Shown in pieces: positions 15,453 through 23,472 of a stretch of 64,000 nt of DNA. Both the position numbers and the translations under genes were made by a program. This DNA comes from Eubacteriales bacterium (GTDB lineage: Bacteria; Bacillota; Clostridia; Lachnospirales; Lachnospiraceae): NCBI GenBank assembly GCA_030524455.1, contig JAUNGT010000006.1, positions 1 through 64,000 of the forward strand. Reading direction: 5' to 3'. Positions within the stretch are counted from its first letter, which is position 1; each line of letters opens with the position of its first letter. Under the pieces are notes generated by a model. The model saw only the letters and a list, made by a program, of their open reading frames with translations. It was not told where the DNA came from and did no database searches.

Positions 15453-15523
15453 CCGCTCAGCATTGACTTTAAACACAGGAGTATCATCCATGGATTTATT
15501 GAAGAAGGGGCTGTCTGGTAATA

Positions 15524-15577
15524 GAGGAGGAATTTATCAGTAAAGATATTGTGTCTGCAGATGATTTTGGGCTTTGA
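15524..15577 (+). pseudogene. Scrap of a DUF3791-type gene (C-terminal end)
   Basis: An 18-codon frame with stop reads EEEFISKDIVSADDFGL. The EEFIS part matches the C-terminal end of the DUF3791-like gene at 13765-13992 at both protein and DNA level (GAGGAATTTATCAGT). There is no start upstream. It is probably the tail of a second, deleted copy. The match is short, so confidence is low. Confidence 0.35.
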
Positions 15578-15601
15578 AAAAGCTGATGTGAAAGACAAAT
15601 A

Positions 15602-15766
15602 CTAGTACATCGTTTCTTAAATAACTAGCCCAATCACTTGCCTGTTTTCCCGATTGCACAGGACAAAAAGCCTCAGCGTAGCCCGCTACGCCTGCGTTTT
15701 TTGTCCCGCACACTCGAAAAAACATTCTGCGTGTTTGCGCCAGTTATTTAATTTACGATGTACTAG
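15602..15766. repeat. 165-bp palindromic (MITE-like) element
   Basis: The ends are inverted repeats: CTAGTACATCG...TTAAATAACT on the left and AGTTATTTAA...CGATGTACTAG on the right, with only a 4-base mismatch block between the two arms. Inside is a second long hairpin (GGACAAAAA...GCGTAG with CTACGCC...TTTTTTGTCC). No coding capacity. It occupies most of the 335-base gap between the nucleotidyltransferase remnant and the next gene. Confidence 0.75.
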
Positions 15767-15787
15767 GATAGGTAGGTGCTGTAAGCA

Positions 15788-16105
15788 ATGAACAGATTTT
15801 CGGAGAAAGACTGGAAGATATTTCGGAGTAAGATTGCCGATTGGCAGGAAGCTTATATGGATAAGCTAAATAAAGAGTATATGGAAATCCTTAGCGGAGA
15901 AGGGAATCCGTCCGATAAATTCTGGGAACTCGAAAAACGAATCAGGACGGACAAAAAAGACTGTGGAGTCCAATGTGAGATGAGCAGATCGAATCAGTTC
16001 TATATCATGATGTCACTGATGAATGAAGGCGCAATTACAATGGATGATTTAGATGATTTTAGCGATGATTTGAAGGAGACGATAGGACGTTTCGCAGGGA
16101 GATAA
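15788..16105 (+). CDS. Small conserved protein of unknown function
   Basis: A 105-residue, charged, mostly helical protein with no signal peptide or membrane segment. Recognisable features are the N-terminal SEKDWKIFRSKIADWQEAYM, the central EGNPSDKFWELEKRI and an acidic C-terminal DDLDDFSDDLKE. I believe similar short proteins occur near DUF3791/DUF3990 genes in Clostridia, but I cannot assign a function. It starts 22 bases after the palindromic element and ends 11 bases before the AlbA_2 gene, so the two are probably co-transcribed. Confidence 0.7.
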   Translation: MNRFSEKDWKIFRSKIADWQEAYMDKLNKEYMEILSGEGNPSDKFWELEKRIRTDKKDCGVQCEMSRSNQFYIMMSLMNEGAITMDDLDDFSDDLKETIGRFAGR

Positions 16106-16116
16106 GGAGGTACCTG

Positions 16117-17646
16117 ATGGATTTAAAGGAACTTCATGCTATTCTTACAATCGGAGAAACCGCGGCCGTGGAATTTAAGCGCTGCGGCAATGGAATGGAA
16201 TCAGATACCTATGAAACAGTCTGTTCTTTTTTGAACCGCTTTGGCGGAGATATTTTTATGGGTGTGCAGGATGACGGAACCGTGGTCGGTGTACCGGAAA
16301 AGGCAGCGCCTGATATGGTGAAGAATTTCATCTCGGTAATCAGTAATCCGGCGTTGTTTTCGCCCACGATTTATCTGACCCCCGAGATTATCCGGGATGA
16401 GCAGGGGCACAGCATCATTCATGTGCACATTCCCCCAAGCGCGGAGGTTCACAGCTATAAGAAGGTCGTTTATGATCGCGTGGACGATGCGGATGTAAAG
16501 GTGACAGCTACAGGTGCGATTGCACAGATGTACATTCGTAAGCAGAATATTTTTACGGAAAAGAAGATCTATCCTTATGCGAGAATGGACGATTTGAGAT
16601 TGGATCTTCTGCCCAAAATCCGGATCATGGCACAGAATCATGCCGGAGGCCAGCATCCCTGGACGTCGCTTAATGATCAGGAGCTGCTCAAAAGCGCCGG
16701 ATTGTATGGACGGGATATTGCCACAGGAGAAGAAGGCTATAATCTCGCCGCGATTATGCTTCTGGGAAAAGACGATGTGATTTTAAATGTGGCGCCGACT
16801 TATGTGACGGATGCACTGGTTCGCAAAGTGAACGTGGATCGTTATGATGACCGGGAGATCATCAAGACAAACCTGATCGAAAGCTATTATCAGCTTTTGG
16901 AGTTCGGCAGAAAAAACCTTCCCGATAAATTTTTTCTGGAAGACACTGTGAATAAAAGTCTCAGAAATACCATTGTCAGGGAGATGGTCAGCAATACGTT
17001 AATGCACCGGGAGTTTAGCAGCAGCTATACGGCGAAGTTTGTGATCGAAAAAGAGCGGATGTATGTGGAAAATGCAAGCCGGGCCTCGAAAGAGGGTGTT
17101 ATCACAGTAGAGAATTTGGAGCCAAATCCCAAGAATCCGACGATAGCTGCTTTTTTCAGAAACATCGGATATGCGGACCAGCTCGGTTCCGGCGTTCGTA
17201 AGCTGTTTAAATACAGTAAATTCTATTCGGGCAAAGATCCAAAGTTTGTAGAGGGAGATGTATTTCGGATTATCGTGCCGTTGGATGAGATGTATTCCTT
17301 TGATTACAGTCAGAATCTATTGGGTGCGACAAAAGAAAATATTTCTGAGACTTTGGGAGACAAAGGTGCGACATTGGAATGCGACTTTGAAACTTTGGAG
17401 AACCATTTTGAGACTAAAGAAATAGTATCGAGGGAAGAAGAAAAAATTCTTCTCTTGATAAAAGAAAATCCTTTTATTACCCAGCAGGAATTGAAGAAAA
17501 AAACCGGGATTTCCCTGGGGACGATAAAAAGAATTTTGCCTAGACTGCAGGAAAAAAATGTGCTTGTCAGAGAAGGCGGAAAACGGTTTGGCAAATGGCT
17601 CATAAATACCGACAAAGAGAACAGGGAACGGCATGGACAAATTTAA
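16117..17646 (+). CDS. AlbA_2 (Schlafen-type) DNA-binding regulator with GHKL-like and winged-helix domains
   Basis: A 509-residue protein. Residues about 10-140 are an AlbA_2 domain (ETAAVEFKRCGNG, then FLNRFGGDIFMGVQDDGTVVG). Residues about 285-390 match the HATPase_c_4/RecG-like C-terminal module (IVREMVSNTLMHREFS, then NIGYADQLGSGVRKLF). Residues about 440-500 are a winged helix (TQQELKKKTGISLGTIKRI). These proteins are often annotated as putative transcriptional regulators or RecG-like, though they lack helicase motifs. They are frequent in defence islands. The GGAGG ribosome binding site overlaps the end of the preceding small gene. The target is unknown. Confidence 0.8.
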   Translation: MDLKELHAILTIGETAAVEFKRCGNGMESDTYETVCSFLNRFGGDIFMGVQDDGTVVGVPEKAAPDMVKNFISVISNPALFSPTIYLTPEIIRDEQGHSIIHVHIPPSAEVHSYKKVVYDRVDDADVKVTATGAIAQMYIRKQNIFTEKKIYPYARMDDLRLDLLPKIRIMAQNHAGGQHPWTSLNDQELLKSAGLYGRDIATGEEGYNLAAIMLLGKDDVILNVAPTYVTDALVRKVNVDRYDDREIIKTNLIESYYQLLEFGRKNLPDKFFLEDTVNKSLRNTIVREMVSNTLMHREFSSSYTAKFVIEKERMYVENASRASKEGVITVENLEPNPKNPTIAAFFRNIGYADQLGSGVRKLFKYSKFYSGKDPKFVEGDVFRIIVPLDEMYSFDYSQNLLGATKENISETLGDKGATLECDFETLENHFETKEIVSREEEKILLLIKENPFITQQELKKKTGISLGTIKRILPRLQEKNVLVREGGKRFGKWLINTDKENRERHGQI

Positions 17647-17766
17647 TCCTGGTTGGAAGCGGCAAAACGGCCCTGAATGTTTCCCGTTTTCGTTGCTTAG
17701 ACAACATACAATGTCCGGAAATCACTTATAATAAAAGCATAAATCATAGAAAAAGGAGCTGATATC

Positions 17767-18999
17767 GTGATGAAAAAAACAGATTCAATGGAAACAGTTT
17801 TTGATCAGGGAAAAGAACATCCGGAGAGCCGCAAAGAGCAGCTGATGGGATATCTCAAAAGACTTGGAAACGGGGAGGAGCTGGAAAGCGTTCGGGCGGA
17901 TTTTGTAAAAAATTTCGGCGATGTGGATGCCACGGAGATTATGGAAGCGGAACAGGCGCTGATCAGGGAAGGGACGCCGCTTGCCGAGGTGCAGCGGCTG
18001 TGCGATGTGCATTCCGCCCTGTTTCATGGTGCGATGATGCAGAAAAAGATACAGGAGGAGTTGGCCAAAAAGGACAGCTTTCCTCAGCGGGATTACGGGG
18101 ATAAAAAGACGCGCGCAGCAGAGCTGGAAGGCATCCAGGGGCACCCGCTCTATACCTTTTCAAGGGAAAACGAAGCCTTAACCGGACTGCTGGCGCAGTT
18201 TCGGGAATCGAGAAGCGAGGCGGTTTTTGAGGCGATCCGGGAAATTTCCATACACTATGCCAAGAAGGGCGATCTGCTTTACCCGAATCTGAAGGTGAGG
18301 CACGGCATTTCCGGCCCCTCCGATGTGATGTGGACGGTGGATGATGAAATCCGGGACGAGCTGGCGGCTCTTGCCAGGGAAAGTGAGCGCGGCGAGGCGT
18401 GGAACGCGCGGCTGGATGCGGTTCTGGAGCGGGCAGGGGAGATGGTCTATAAAGAGCAGAATATCCTGTTCCCGATTTGCGCCATCAATTTCACGGAGGA
18501 GGAGTGGTTTGGCGTATATCGTGATTCCAAGGATTACGCTGTCTGCTTTGACGTGGAGAATGAACGCTGGGAGGAGGCCGAGCGGAATTGCCCGGCAAGG
18601 CAGTCGTCGGTAAGCGACGAGATCGTTATGCCCGGCGGCCACATGACCGTGGAGCAGCTGACCGCCCTGCTGAACACCATGCCGCTTGAAATCAGCTTTA
18701 TCGATGCGGATAATATAAACCGTTTCTTCAATGAGGGTGCAAAGGTATTTAAGCGCCCCGGCATGGCGATTGACCGGGATGTATTTTCCTGCCATCCGCC
18801 CAAGATTGAAGCGATGGTGCGCTCCATCATCGAGAGCTTCCGGGACGGAAGCCGCGACAGCGTTCCGGTGTGGATGGAAAAGGGCGGCCGCACGATGCTG
18901 GTCACCTATATGGCGGTCAGAGATCCGGATAAGAAATATCTGGGCACGATGGAGATCGTCCAGGATATGGAATTTGCAAAGGCCCATTTTCAAAAATAA
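17767..18999 (+). CDS. DUF438, hemerythrin-like and PAS domain sensor protein
   Basis: A 410-residue cytosolic protein. Residues about 20-90 are DUF438 (GNGEELESVRADFVKNFGDV). A hemerythrin/HHE-like four-helix region spans about 125-240, with His residues that could bind a di-iron site. Residues about 285-405 are a PAS domain (SFIDADNINRFFNEG, ending YLGTMEIVQDM). It probably senses oxygen, nitric oxide or redox state. Start GTG 17767 has AGGAG 8 bases upstream; ATG 17770 is equally possible. A TATAAT at 17727-17732 suggests its own promoter, though no good -35 was seen. It is followed by a strong terminator. Confidence 0.85.
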   Translation: MMKKTDSMETVFDQGKEHPESRKEQLMGYLKRLGNGEELESVRADFVKNFGDVDATEIMEAEQALIREGTPLAEVQRLCDVHSALFHGAMMQKKIQEELAKKDSFPQRDYGDKKTRAAELEGIQGHPLYTFSRENEALTGLLAQFRESRSEAVFEAIREISIHYAKKGDLLYPNLKVRHGISGPSDVMWTVDDEIRDELAALARESERGEAWNARLDAVLERAGEMVYKEQNILFPICAINFTEEEWFGVYRDSKDYAVCFDVENERWEEAERNCPARQSSVSDEIVMPGGHMTVEQLTALLNTMPLEISFIDADNINRFFNEGAKVFKRPGMAIDRDVFSCHPPKIEAMVRSIIESFRDGSRDSVPVWMEKGGRTMLVTYMAVRDPDKKYLGTMEIVQDMEFAKAHFQK

Positions 19000-19017
19000 A
19001 AGAAAGCCTGCAGAAAA

Positions 19018-19046
19018 GAAAGCCTGCTGAGCAGGCTTCTTTTTTT
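19018..19046 (+). terminator. Intrinsic terminator between convergent genes
   Basis: AAGCCTGC-TGA-GCAGGCTT followed by C and eight T residues. It ends the DUF438 gene and lies against the stop of the minus-strand SGNH gene. Confidence 0.9.
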
Positions 19047-19049
19047 CAA

Positions 19050-19697
19050 TCAAAGCAGCGTGGGGATCCAGTGAGCCAGATGCCCGGCCAGCGCCCGGTG
19101 GGCCTCCGGGCTTAAGTGCATGTAGTCGTAAGGATACATGCCCATCCCCTCGATGGAGGCCGCGTCCAGAAAATGACAGCCAAGCCGCTGGGCGACCTCC
19201 TGAAAGAACGGTGCGAGCGCCCGGGATTTTTCCACGCAGAGCTCGCCCATCTCGCCGCTCACAAAGGTCGTGCCGTAGCCCGGCTCGATGGGAGGCGGGG
19301 CGATCAGGAGGATGTTTGGCTGTCCGGCCCAGGCCTCCGTTGCGGTCTGTGCCTTACGGATCAGCCGTTCCATGCCCACCGCGATATTCTGGGGCGTGGC
19401 GCCAAAGCGCTGCTTGACGTCGTTGGTTCCCAGCATGATGATCAAAAGATCTACCGGCTCATGGGTCATCAGACAGGGATAGAGATAGGACAGGCCGCTT
19501 AAGCCCTCGTGGAGCGGATCCTCAAACACGGTTGTGCGCCCGCTCAGGCCTTCCTCCTTCACATCATAGCCGGAGCCCAGCTTTTGCTGCAGGAGAGAGG
19601 GCCAGCGCTCATCCTGGCGGAAGCGTCCCATCGTTTTGGAATTGTAGCCGTGTGTGTTGGAGTCCCCGAAGCACACGATTGTCTTTTTGTCGTTCAT
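19050..19697 (-). CDS. SGNH/GDSL hydrolase, possible sialate O-acetylesterase
   Basis: A 215-residue cytosolic esterase of the SGNH family. The nucleophile serine is in FGDSNTHG (residue 13), the oxyanion Gly/Asn blocks are near SGRTT and MLGTNDV, and the Asp/His pair is DYMHLS near the C-terminus. It is the last gene of the minus arm of the nan locus and overlaps the ROK kinase by four bases. That context suggests it removes O-acetyl groups from imported sialic acid or ManNAc. Family relatives act on many acetylated sugars, so the substrate is inference. Confidence 0.8.
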   Translation of the reverse strand: MNDKKTIVCFGDSNTHGYNSKTMGRFRQDERWPSLLQQKLGSGYDVKEEGLSGRTTVFEDPLHEGLSGLSYLYPCLMTHEPVDLLIIMLGTNDVKQRFGATPQNIAVGMERLIRKAQTATEAWAGQPNILLIAPPPIEPGYGTTFVSGEMGELCVEKSRALAPFFQEVAQRLGCHFLDAASIEGMGMYPYDYMHLSPEAHRALAGHLAHWIPTLL

Positions 19698-20605
19698 GTC
19701 GTCTCCTCCCGCTTTTTTTGTTTGTCTTCGCAGAGTCTGGATGCCAGATAGTTTGCCCCGAGAAGTCCCGCCGTGTTGCCAAGCAGTGCCGGGCGGATGG
19801 ATACATGGGCAAAGCTTGGCATGATAAAGCGCCCGATCCGCGCCTGTATCATCTTAAGAATGAGAGGCTGCGCCATGACGCCGCCTCCAAGAATGACGCA
19901 GGAGGGATTGAAAATATGGATCAGGGAGGACAGGCCAAGCAGGATCTCGTCCACCCAGCTGTCCAGGATTTCATGCACTCCGGGGCGGTGGAGATTTTCA
20001 AAAATACGTCTGCCGCTGTCCAGAGCCGGATCGAGGGCCATGGCCCTTTGCACCAGGGCGGTGGTGGAGGCATAGCGCTCGTAGCAGCCGTCGAAAAAAT
20101 CCTTTTGCCGCAGCTTTTCTTCGCTGTGGGTGACGATGGCACCGAATTCCGCGGCAGAGAAGCTGGAGCCGTGAAAAATCTCCCCGTTCATGACGATGGC
20201 CCCGCCCACGCCGGTGCCGTAGGTCAGGCAGAGAAAATCCGGACAGCCCTGTCCGGCGCCGCAGACGGCCTCTCCCATGGCGGCGGCATTCACGTCATTT
20301 TCTACCGCCACCGGCACATGAAACCGGCTTTCCAGTTCCTCCCGGATCCGGGTTCCCGTGTAGGCGGGGATATTGCGGTTGGCGTAGATGATGGTTCCGC
20401 TGCAGGCATCCACCTGTCCGGCCGTGCTGATGCCGATGGCGTCATAGCCCTGCTCCGTGCAGATCAGAGAGGCGACTGTCTCCAAAATGTGCCGGCCGCC
20501 CTTTTGGGCCTCTGTGGGCGTCTCCTTCACTGCGGACAGCTGTCCGTCGATGCAGCAGCCATATTTGATGGAGGTGCCGCCGATATCGAATACGAGTGTT
20601 TTCAT
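19694..20605 (-). CDS. nanK: ROK-family sugar kinase, probably N-acetylmannosamine kinase
   Basis: A 303-residue ROK kinase. It begins with the phosphate-binding DIGGTSIKYG, has NDVNAAAMGE (catalytic Asp region) and YGTGVGGAIV. The usual ROK zinc motif CxCGxxGC is missing; only GCYERYAST is left at its position. By position between nanE/nanQ and an esterase it should phosphorylate ManNAc to ManNAc-6-P, the substrate of NanE. The start at 20605 has GGAGG a few bases upstream and overlaps the end of the YhcH gene by four bases. Confidence 0.8.
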   Translation of the reverse strand: MKTLVFDIGGTSIKYGCCIDGQLSAVKETPTEAQKGGRHILETVASLICTEQGYDAIGISTAGQVDACSGTIIYANRNIPAYTGTRIREELESRFHVPVAVENDVNAAAMGEAVCGAGQGCPDFLCLTYGTGVGGAIVMNGEIFHGSSFSAAEFGAIVTHSEEKLRQKDFFDGCYERYASTTALVQRAMALDPALDSGRRIFENLHRPGVHEILDSWVDEILLGLSSLIHIFNPSCVILGGGVMAQPLILKMIQARIGRFIMPSFAHVSIRPALLGNTAGLLGANYLASRLCEDKQKKREETT

Positions 20606-21063
20606 CCTGCGTCCTCCATGGCGACCTTCACAACACACTTGACGAGAGCGGTGTCTGCGCCGGTGCAGATCCCGGGCTTGTGGGGCTCGCCCGCCAGGCA
20701 GATCGTAAAATCGCCGGGCTGCAGGGTGCAGGAGGCAGCAACGGCGCAGTCTCCAAAGCCGATGTCCTTTTCCGCGGAGAAACCGGGACAGTCAAAGCCG
20801 GGGAGCTCCCCGGTGTCCACGCGCTCCGAGCCGGAGACGTCGATCTGAATGTCTGCATATCTGTGGTGCACCTCGAAAGGGCGCCCTTCTGCGGGGGAGG
20901 CGTTTGCCTCCATTTTGTTCAGAAACACGCGGTCCCCAAGAATCTGCGTGCGCCCCATCGGGAGGGCGCGCAGATCGTGGGTGAGAAGAAAGTCGATGGC
21001 GGCATCCAGACAGGGATCCATGCGCCGATATCTTCCGATTCGTTCCAGTTTGTCATAAATCAT
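20602..21063 (-). CDS. nanQ: YhcH/YjgK/YiaL (NanQ-type) sialic acid anomerase
   Basis: A 153-residue cupin-like protein of the YhcH/YjgK/YiaL (EbgC) family. Diagnostic stretches are FEVHHRYADIQIDVSG, GDFTICLAGEPHKPG and VKCVVKV. In E. coli the YhcH member is reported to act as an N-acetylneuraminate anomerase, converting the alpha form released by sialidases to the form used by the lyase. The next gene overlaps its stop. The start at 21063 is chosen because the product begins MIYDKLERIGRY, the usual family N-terminus; the frame is open further upstream but would run into nanE. Confidence 0.8.
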   Translation of the reverse strand: MIYDKLERIGRYRRMDPCLDAAIDFLLTHDLRALPMGRTQILGDRVFLNKMEANASPAEGRPFEVHHRYADIQIDVSGSERVDTGELPGFDCPGFSAEKDIGFGDCAVAASCTLQPGDFTICLAGEPHKPGICTGADTALVKCVVKVAMEDAG

Positions 21064-21079
21064 AGCGTCTGCCTTTCTC

Positions 21080-21778
21080 CTATAAAATGCCCTGATAGAA
21101 ACGCTGGGCAATCTCCAGCGGCCGGGTGATAGCGCCGCCCACGACGACGGCGTGTGCGCCAAGCTGCAGCATTTTCTTTGCCTGATCCGGATAGTGGATA
21201 CGCCCTTCGGCGATGACCGGAATCGGAACGGCGCTGACAAGACCGGATACCAGCTCATAGTCAGGCCCTTCCGTTTTTGCGGAATGAGGCGTGTAGCCGC
21301 TCATGGTGGTTCCGATAATATCCACGCCGCATTTCCAGGCGTTGACGCCCTCCTCAAGGGTGGAAATATCGGCCATCAGTGCGATATCGGGGTATTTTTC
21401 CCGGATTTGTTGTAAAAATTCGTTGATTGTCCGGCCGTTGCCGCGCTTCATAAAGGTGCAGTCCAGCGCGATGATATCCGCGTCCGCCTTTGCCAGCGCG
21501 TCGATTTCCTCCATCGTGGGAGTGATGTAGGTCTCGTAGCCTTCGATGCGCCGTTTTATGAGACCGATGACGGGAAGCCCCGTTTTTTCCTTTATCCCGA
21601 TGACGTCCCGGATACTGCTGGTGCGGATACATTTGCTCCCGGCTCTGCGGGCTGCCTCGGCCATAAAGGGCATCAGGGACATTTCTTCGCAGTAGAGCGG
21701 TTCGCCGGGCAGTGCCTGACAGGAGACGATGATGCTTCCCCTGACGAGCGTCAGAACTTCCTTCAAAGGTTTTTTCAT
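21080..21778 (-). CDS. nanE: N-acylglucosamine-6-phosphate 2-epimerase
   Basis: A 232-residue TIM-barrel enzyme that converts ManNAc-6-P to GlcNAc-6-P in the cytoplasm. Family markers are RGSIIVSCQALPGEPLY at the start, ADIIALDCTFMKRGNG in the middle, DIIGTTMSGYT and PVIAEGRIHYPDQAKKML, then a phosphate-binding GAHAVVVGGAITRP. Length is usual. It is the first gene of the minus arm; AAGGGAG lies upstream of the ATG at 21778, and a consensus promoter lies about 40 bases further. Confidence 0.92.
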   Translation of the reverse strand: MKKPLKEVLTLVRGSIIVSCQALPGEPLYCEEMSLMPFMAEAARRAGSKCIRTSSIRDVIGIKEKTGLPVIGLIKRRIEGYETYITPTMEEIDALAKADADIIALDCTFMKRGNGRTINEFLQQIREKYPDIALMADISTLEEGVNAWKCGVDIIGTTMSGYTPHSAKTEGPDYELVSGLVSAVPIPVIAEGRIHYPDQAKKMLQLGAHAVVVGGAITRPLEIAQRFYQGIL

Positions 21779-21815
21779 GAGGATACTCCCTTCTTTGTGT
21801 GAGTGTGCTGGCTTG

Positions 21816-21844
21816 ATTATAGCATGGAAAAAAAGTGGCAGCAA
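21816..21844 (-). promoter_or_regulatory. Promoter of the nanE arm
   Basis: Minus strand: -35 TTGCTG (21839-21844), 17-bp spacer, -10 TATAAT (21816-21821). It lies about 40 bases before the nanE start. Confidence 0.75.
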
Positions 21845-21922
21845 TAGTGAGAGGAAATTTTTTTCAGAAATAAGAAGAAAAAGAAAATTTATTACAAATT
21901 TAAATAATTTGCATAAAAACTA

Positions 21923-21951
21923 TTGACAAATACGGACGAATTATATACACT
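21923..21951 (+). promoter_or_regulatory. Promoter of the sialic acid importer arm
   Basis: -35 TTGACA (21923-21928), then TACACT at 21946-21951 with a 17-bp spacer (TATACA at 21944 with a 15-bp spacer is the alternative). The roughly 80-base AT-rich stretch between this and the divergent nanE promoter is the natural place for the RpiR regulator; a GAAATTTTTTTC tract at 21853-21864 loosely resembles RpiR half-sites. Confidence 0.65.
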
Positions 21952-21996
21952 GTGGACACAACAAGAAAGCAAAATAGAAAAAGGAGGATGCGTACA

Positions 21997-23391
21997 ATGA
22001 AAAAGTTACTGGCATTGTTTCTGACCGGCGGCATGGTTTTTTCCATGACGGCATGCGGGGGTACGGCCAAACCGGCAGACACATCGTCTACGACGATGAA
22101 GGAGGAGACTCCGGCGGAGGAGCAGCCTTCGGCTGCGGAATCGACAGCTGCCGCAGGCACGGAGACGGAGGCGGCGGCGGCTGACATTACCCTGTGGACC
22201 TATCCGGTCGGTAAGTTCGGGGACGCCGAGACAGTGAACAGCTTTATCACAGCCTTCAATGCGGTTTATCCGGACATCAGGGTGACGGTGGAGTATCTGG
22301 ACTATACGTCCGGCGATGATCAGGTGACGGCAGCGATTGAGGCAGGTACGACGCCGGATATGGTGCTCGAGGGACCGGAGCGTCTCGTGAGCAACTGGGG
22401 GGCGAAGGGCAAGATGGTAGATCTGGCGGACCTGTGGGATGAGGAAGCGCTGGCGGATATCTCTGCGACCAGCGAGGCGGTTGTGGCGGCGTGCAAGAGC
22501 CCGGAGGGCGTATTTTACGAGTATCCCTTCGTTATGACGACGCACACCATGGCGGTCAACTATGAGCTGTTTGAGGCGGCCGGCGCGCTGCAGTACATCA
22601 ACGAGGACCGCACCTGGACGACTGAGAACTTTGAGAAGGCGCTGCAGGCTCTCGTAGACTACGGCCATTCCAACACCGGCGTTGTATACTGCGGCGGACA
22701 GGGCGGCGATCAGGGAACCCGCGCACTGGCGATGAACCTTTACGGAGCAGAGTTTACGAACGCGGATCACACGGAGTGGACGATGAACAGCGAGGCGGGC
22801 GTGAAGGGCCTGCAGCAGCTTCGGGACTGGGCGGACGCAGGGCTCCTTTCCTTCGACGCAGGGATCCAGGCTTCGGATGAGATCCAGCTGTTTGCGAATG
22901 AGACGCTGGCGATGAGCTTTTGCTGGAACGCGGCGAATCAGCTGACCTACGCGGCGCAGACCGCTTTCACGCCTTACCCGGTGGCATTCCCGTCGGACGA
23001 CGGTGTGCCCGAGCTTTGCGGCGGTATCTGGGGCTTTGGTATCTTTGACAACGGCGATGCGGACAGGATTGCGGCTTCCAAGCTGTTTATCGAGTTTATC
23101 TGCGACGACGCGACACAGGGAATCGAGTCCGTAAAGGCGACCGGCTTCTTCCCGGTCAGATCCTCCTTTGGCAATCCCTACGCGGGAACCGAGGATGAGG
23201 AGAGAATGGCGACCTACGCAAGCTTCCAGAAGTGGCTGGGCGACTATTACAACGTGACACCGGGCTGGACAGAGCAGAGAACCGAGTGGTGGAACCTGCT
23301 GCAGAGAGTGGAGAAGTCCGGCGACATCCAGGCGGAGGCGGACCAGTACGCAGAGAACTGCAACGCGGCTACCGCGGCGGCCTCCAAGTAA
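21997..23391 (+). CDS. ABC transporter substrate-binding lipoprotein (probable sialic acid uptake)
   Basis: A 464-residue extracytoplasmic solute-binding protein of the sugar (family 1) type. The signal peptide ends in a lipobox (SMTAC), so the protein is lipid-anchored, and a Thr/Glu/Ala-rich linker follows. The body has the expected ITLWTYPVGKFGD start, WGAKGKMVDLADLWD and GGIWGFGIF segments. GGAGG is 9 bases from the ATG at 21997. Placement ahead of two permeases and nanA makes N-acetylneuraminate the probable ligand. Confidence 0.85.
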   Translation: MKKLLALFLTGGMVFSMTACGGTAKPADTSSTTMKEETPAEEQPSAAESTAAAGTETEAAAADITLWTYPVGKFGDAETVNSFITAFNAVYPDIRVTVEYLDYTSGDDQVTAAIEAGTTPDMVLEGPERLVSNWGAKGKMVDLADLWDEEALADISATSEAVVAACKSPEGVFYEYPFVMTTHTMAVNYELFEAAGALQYINEDRTWTTENFEKALQALVDYGHSNTGVVYCGGQGGDQGTRALAMNLYGAEFTNADHTEWTMNSEAGVKGLQQLRDWADAGLLSFDAGIQASDEIQLFANETLAMSFCWNAANQLTYAAQTAFTPYPVAFPSDDGVPELCGGIWGFGIFDNGDADRIAASKLFIEFICDDATQGIESVKATGFFPVRSSFGNPYAGTEDEERMATYASFQKWLGDYYNVTPGWTEQRTEWWNLLQRVEKSGDIQAEADQYAENCNAATAAASK

Positions 23392-23413
23392 ACAAAAGTA
23401 TCACTGATCGATG

Positions 23414-23447
23414 AAAGCACCTGCCTTTTATGAGGTGGGTGCTTTTT
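23414..23447 (+). terminator. Intercistronic hairpin after the binding-protein gene
   Basis: AAAGCACC pairs with GGTGCTTT (loop TGCCTTTTATGAGGTG region) and is followed by T residues. It sits between the binding protein and first permease, where partial termination or mRNA protection would give more binding protein than permease. Confidence 0.7.
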
Positions 23448-23472
23448 GAAAGGCGGGGAAGAAAGGAAAAGA

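Noticed and set aside
17647..17766. Terminator after the AlbA_2 gene
   Set aside because: GGCAAAACGG and CCCGTTTTCGTTGC can pair, but there is no T-tract, so it was not annotated.
19532..20848. Long plus-strand open frame of about 438 codons
   Set aside because: It is antisense to the nan kinase and SGNH genes, which have clear family motifs and coupled starts; GC-rich coding DNA produces such shadows.
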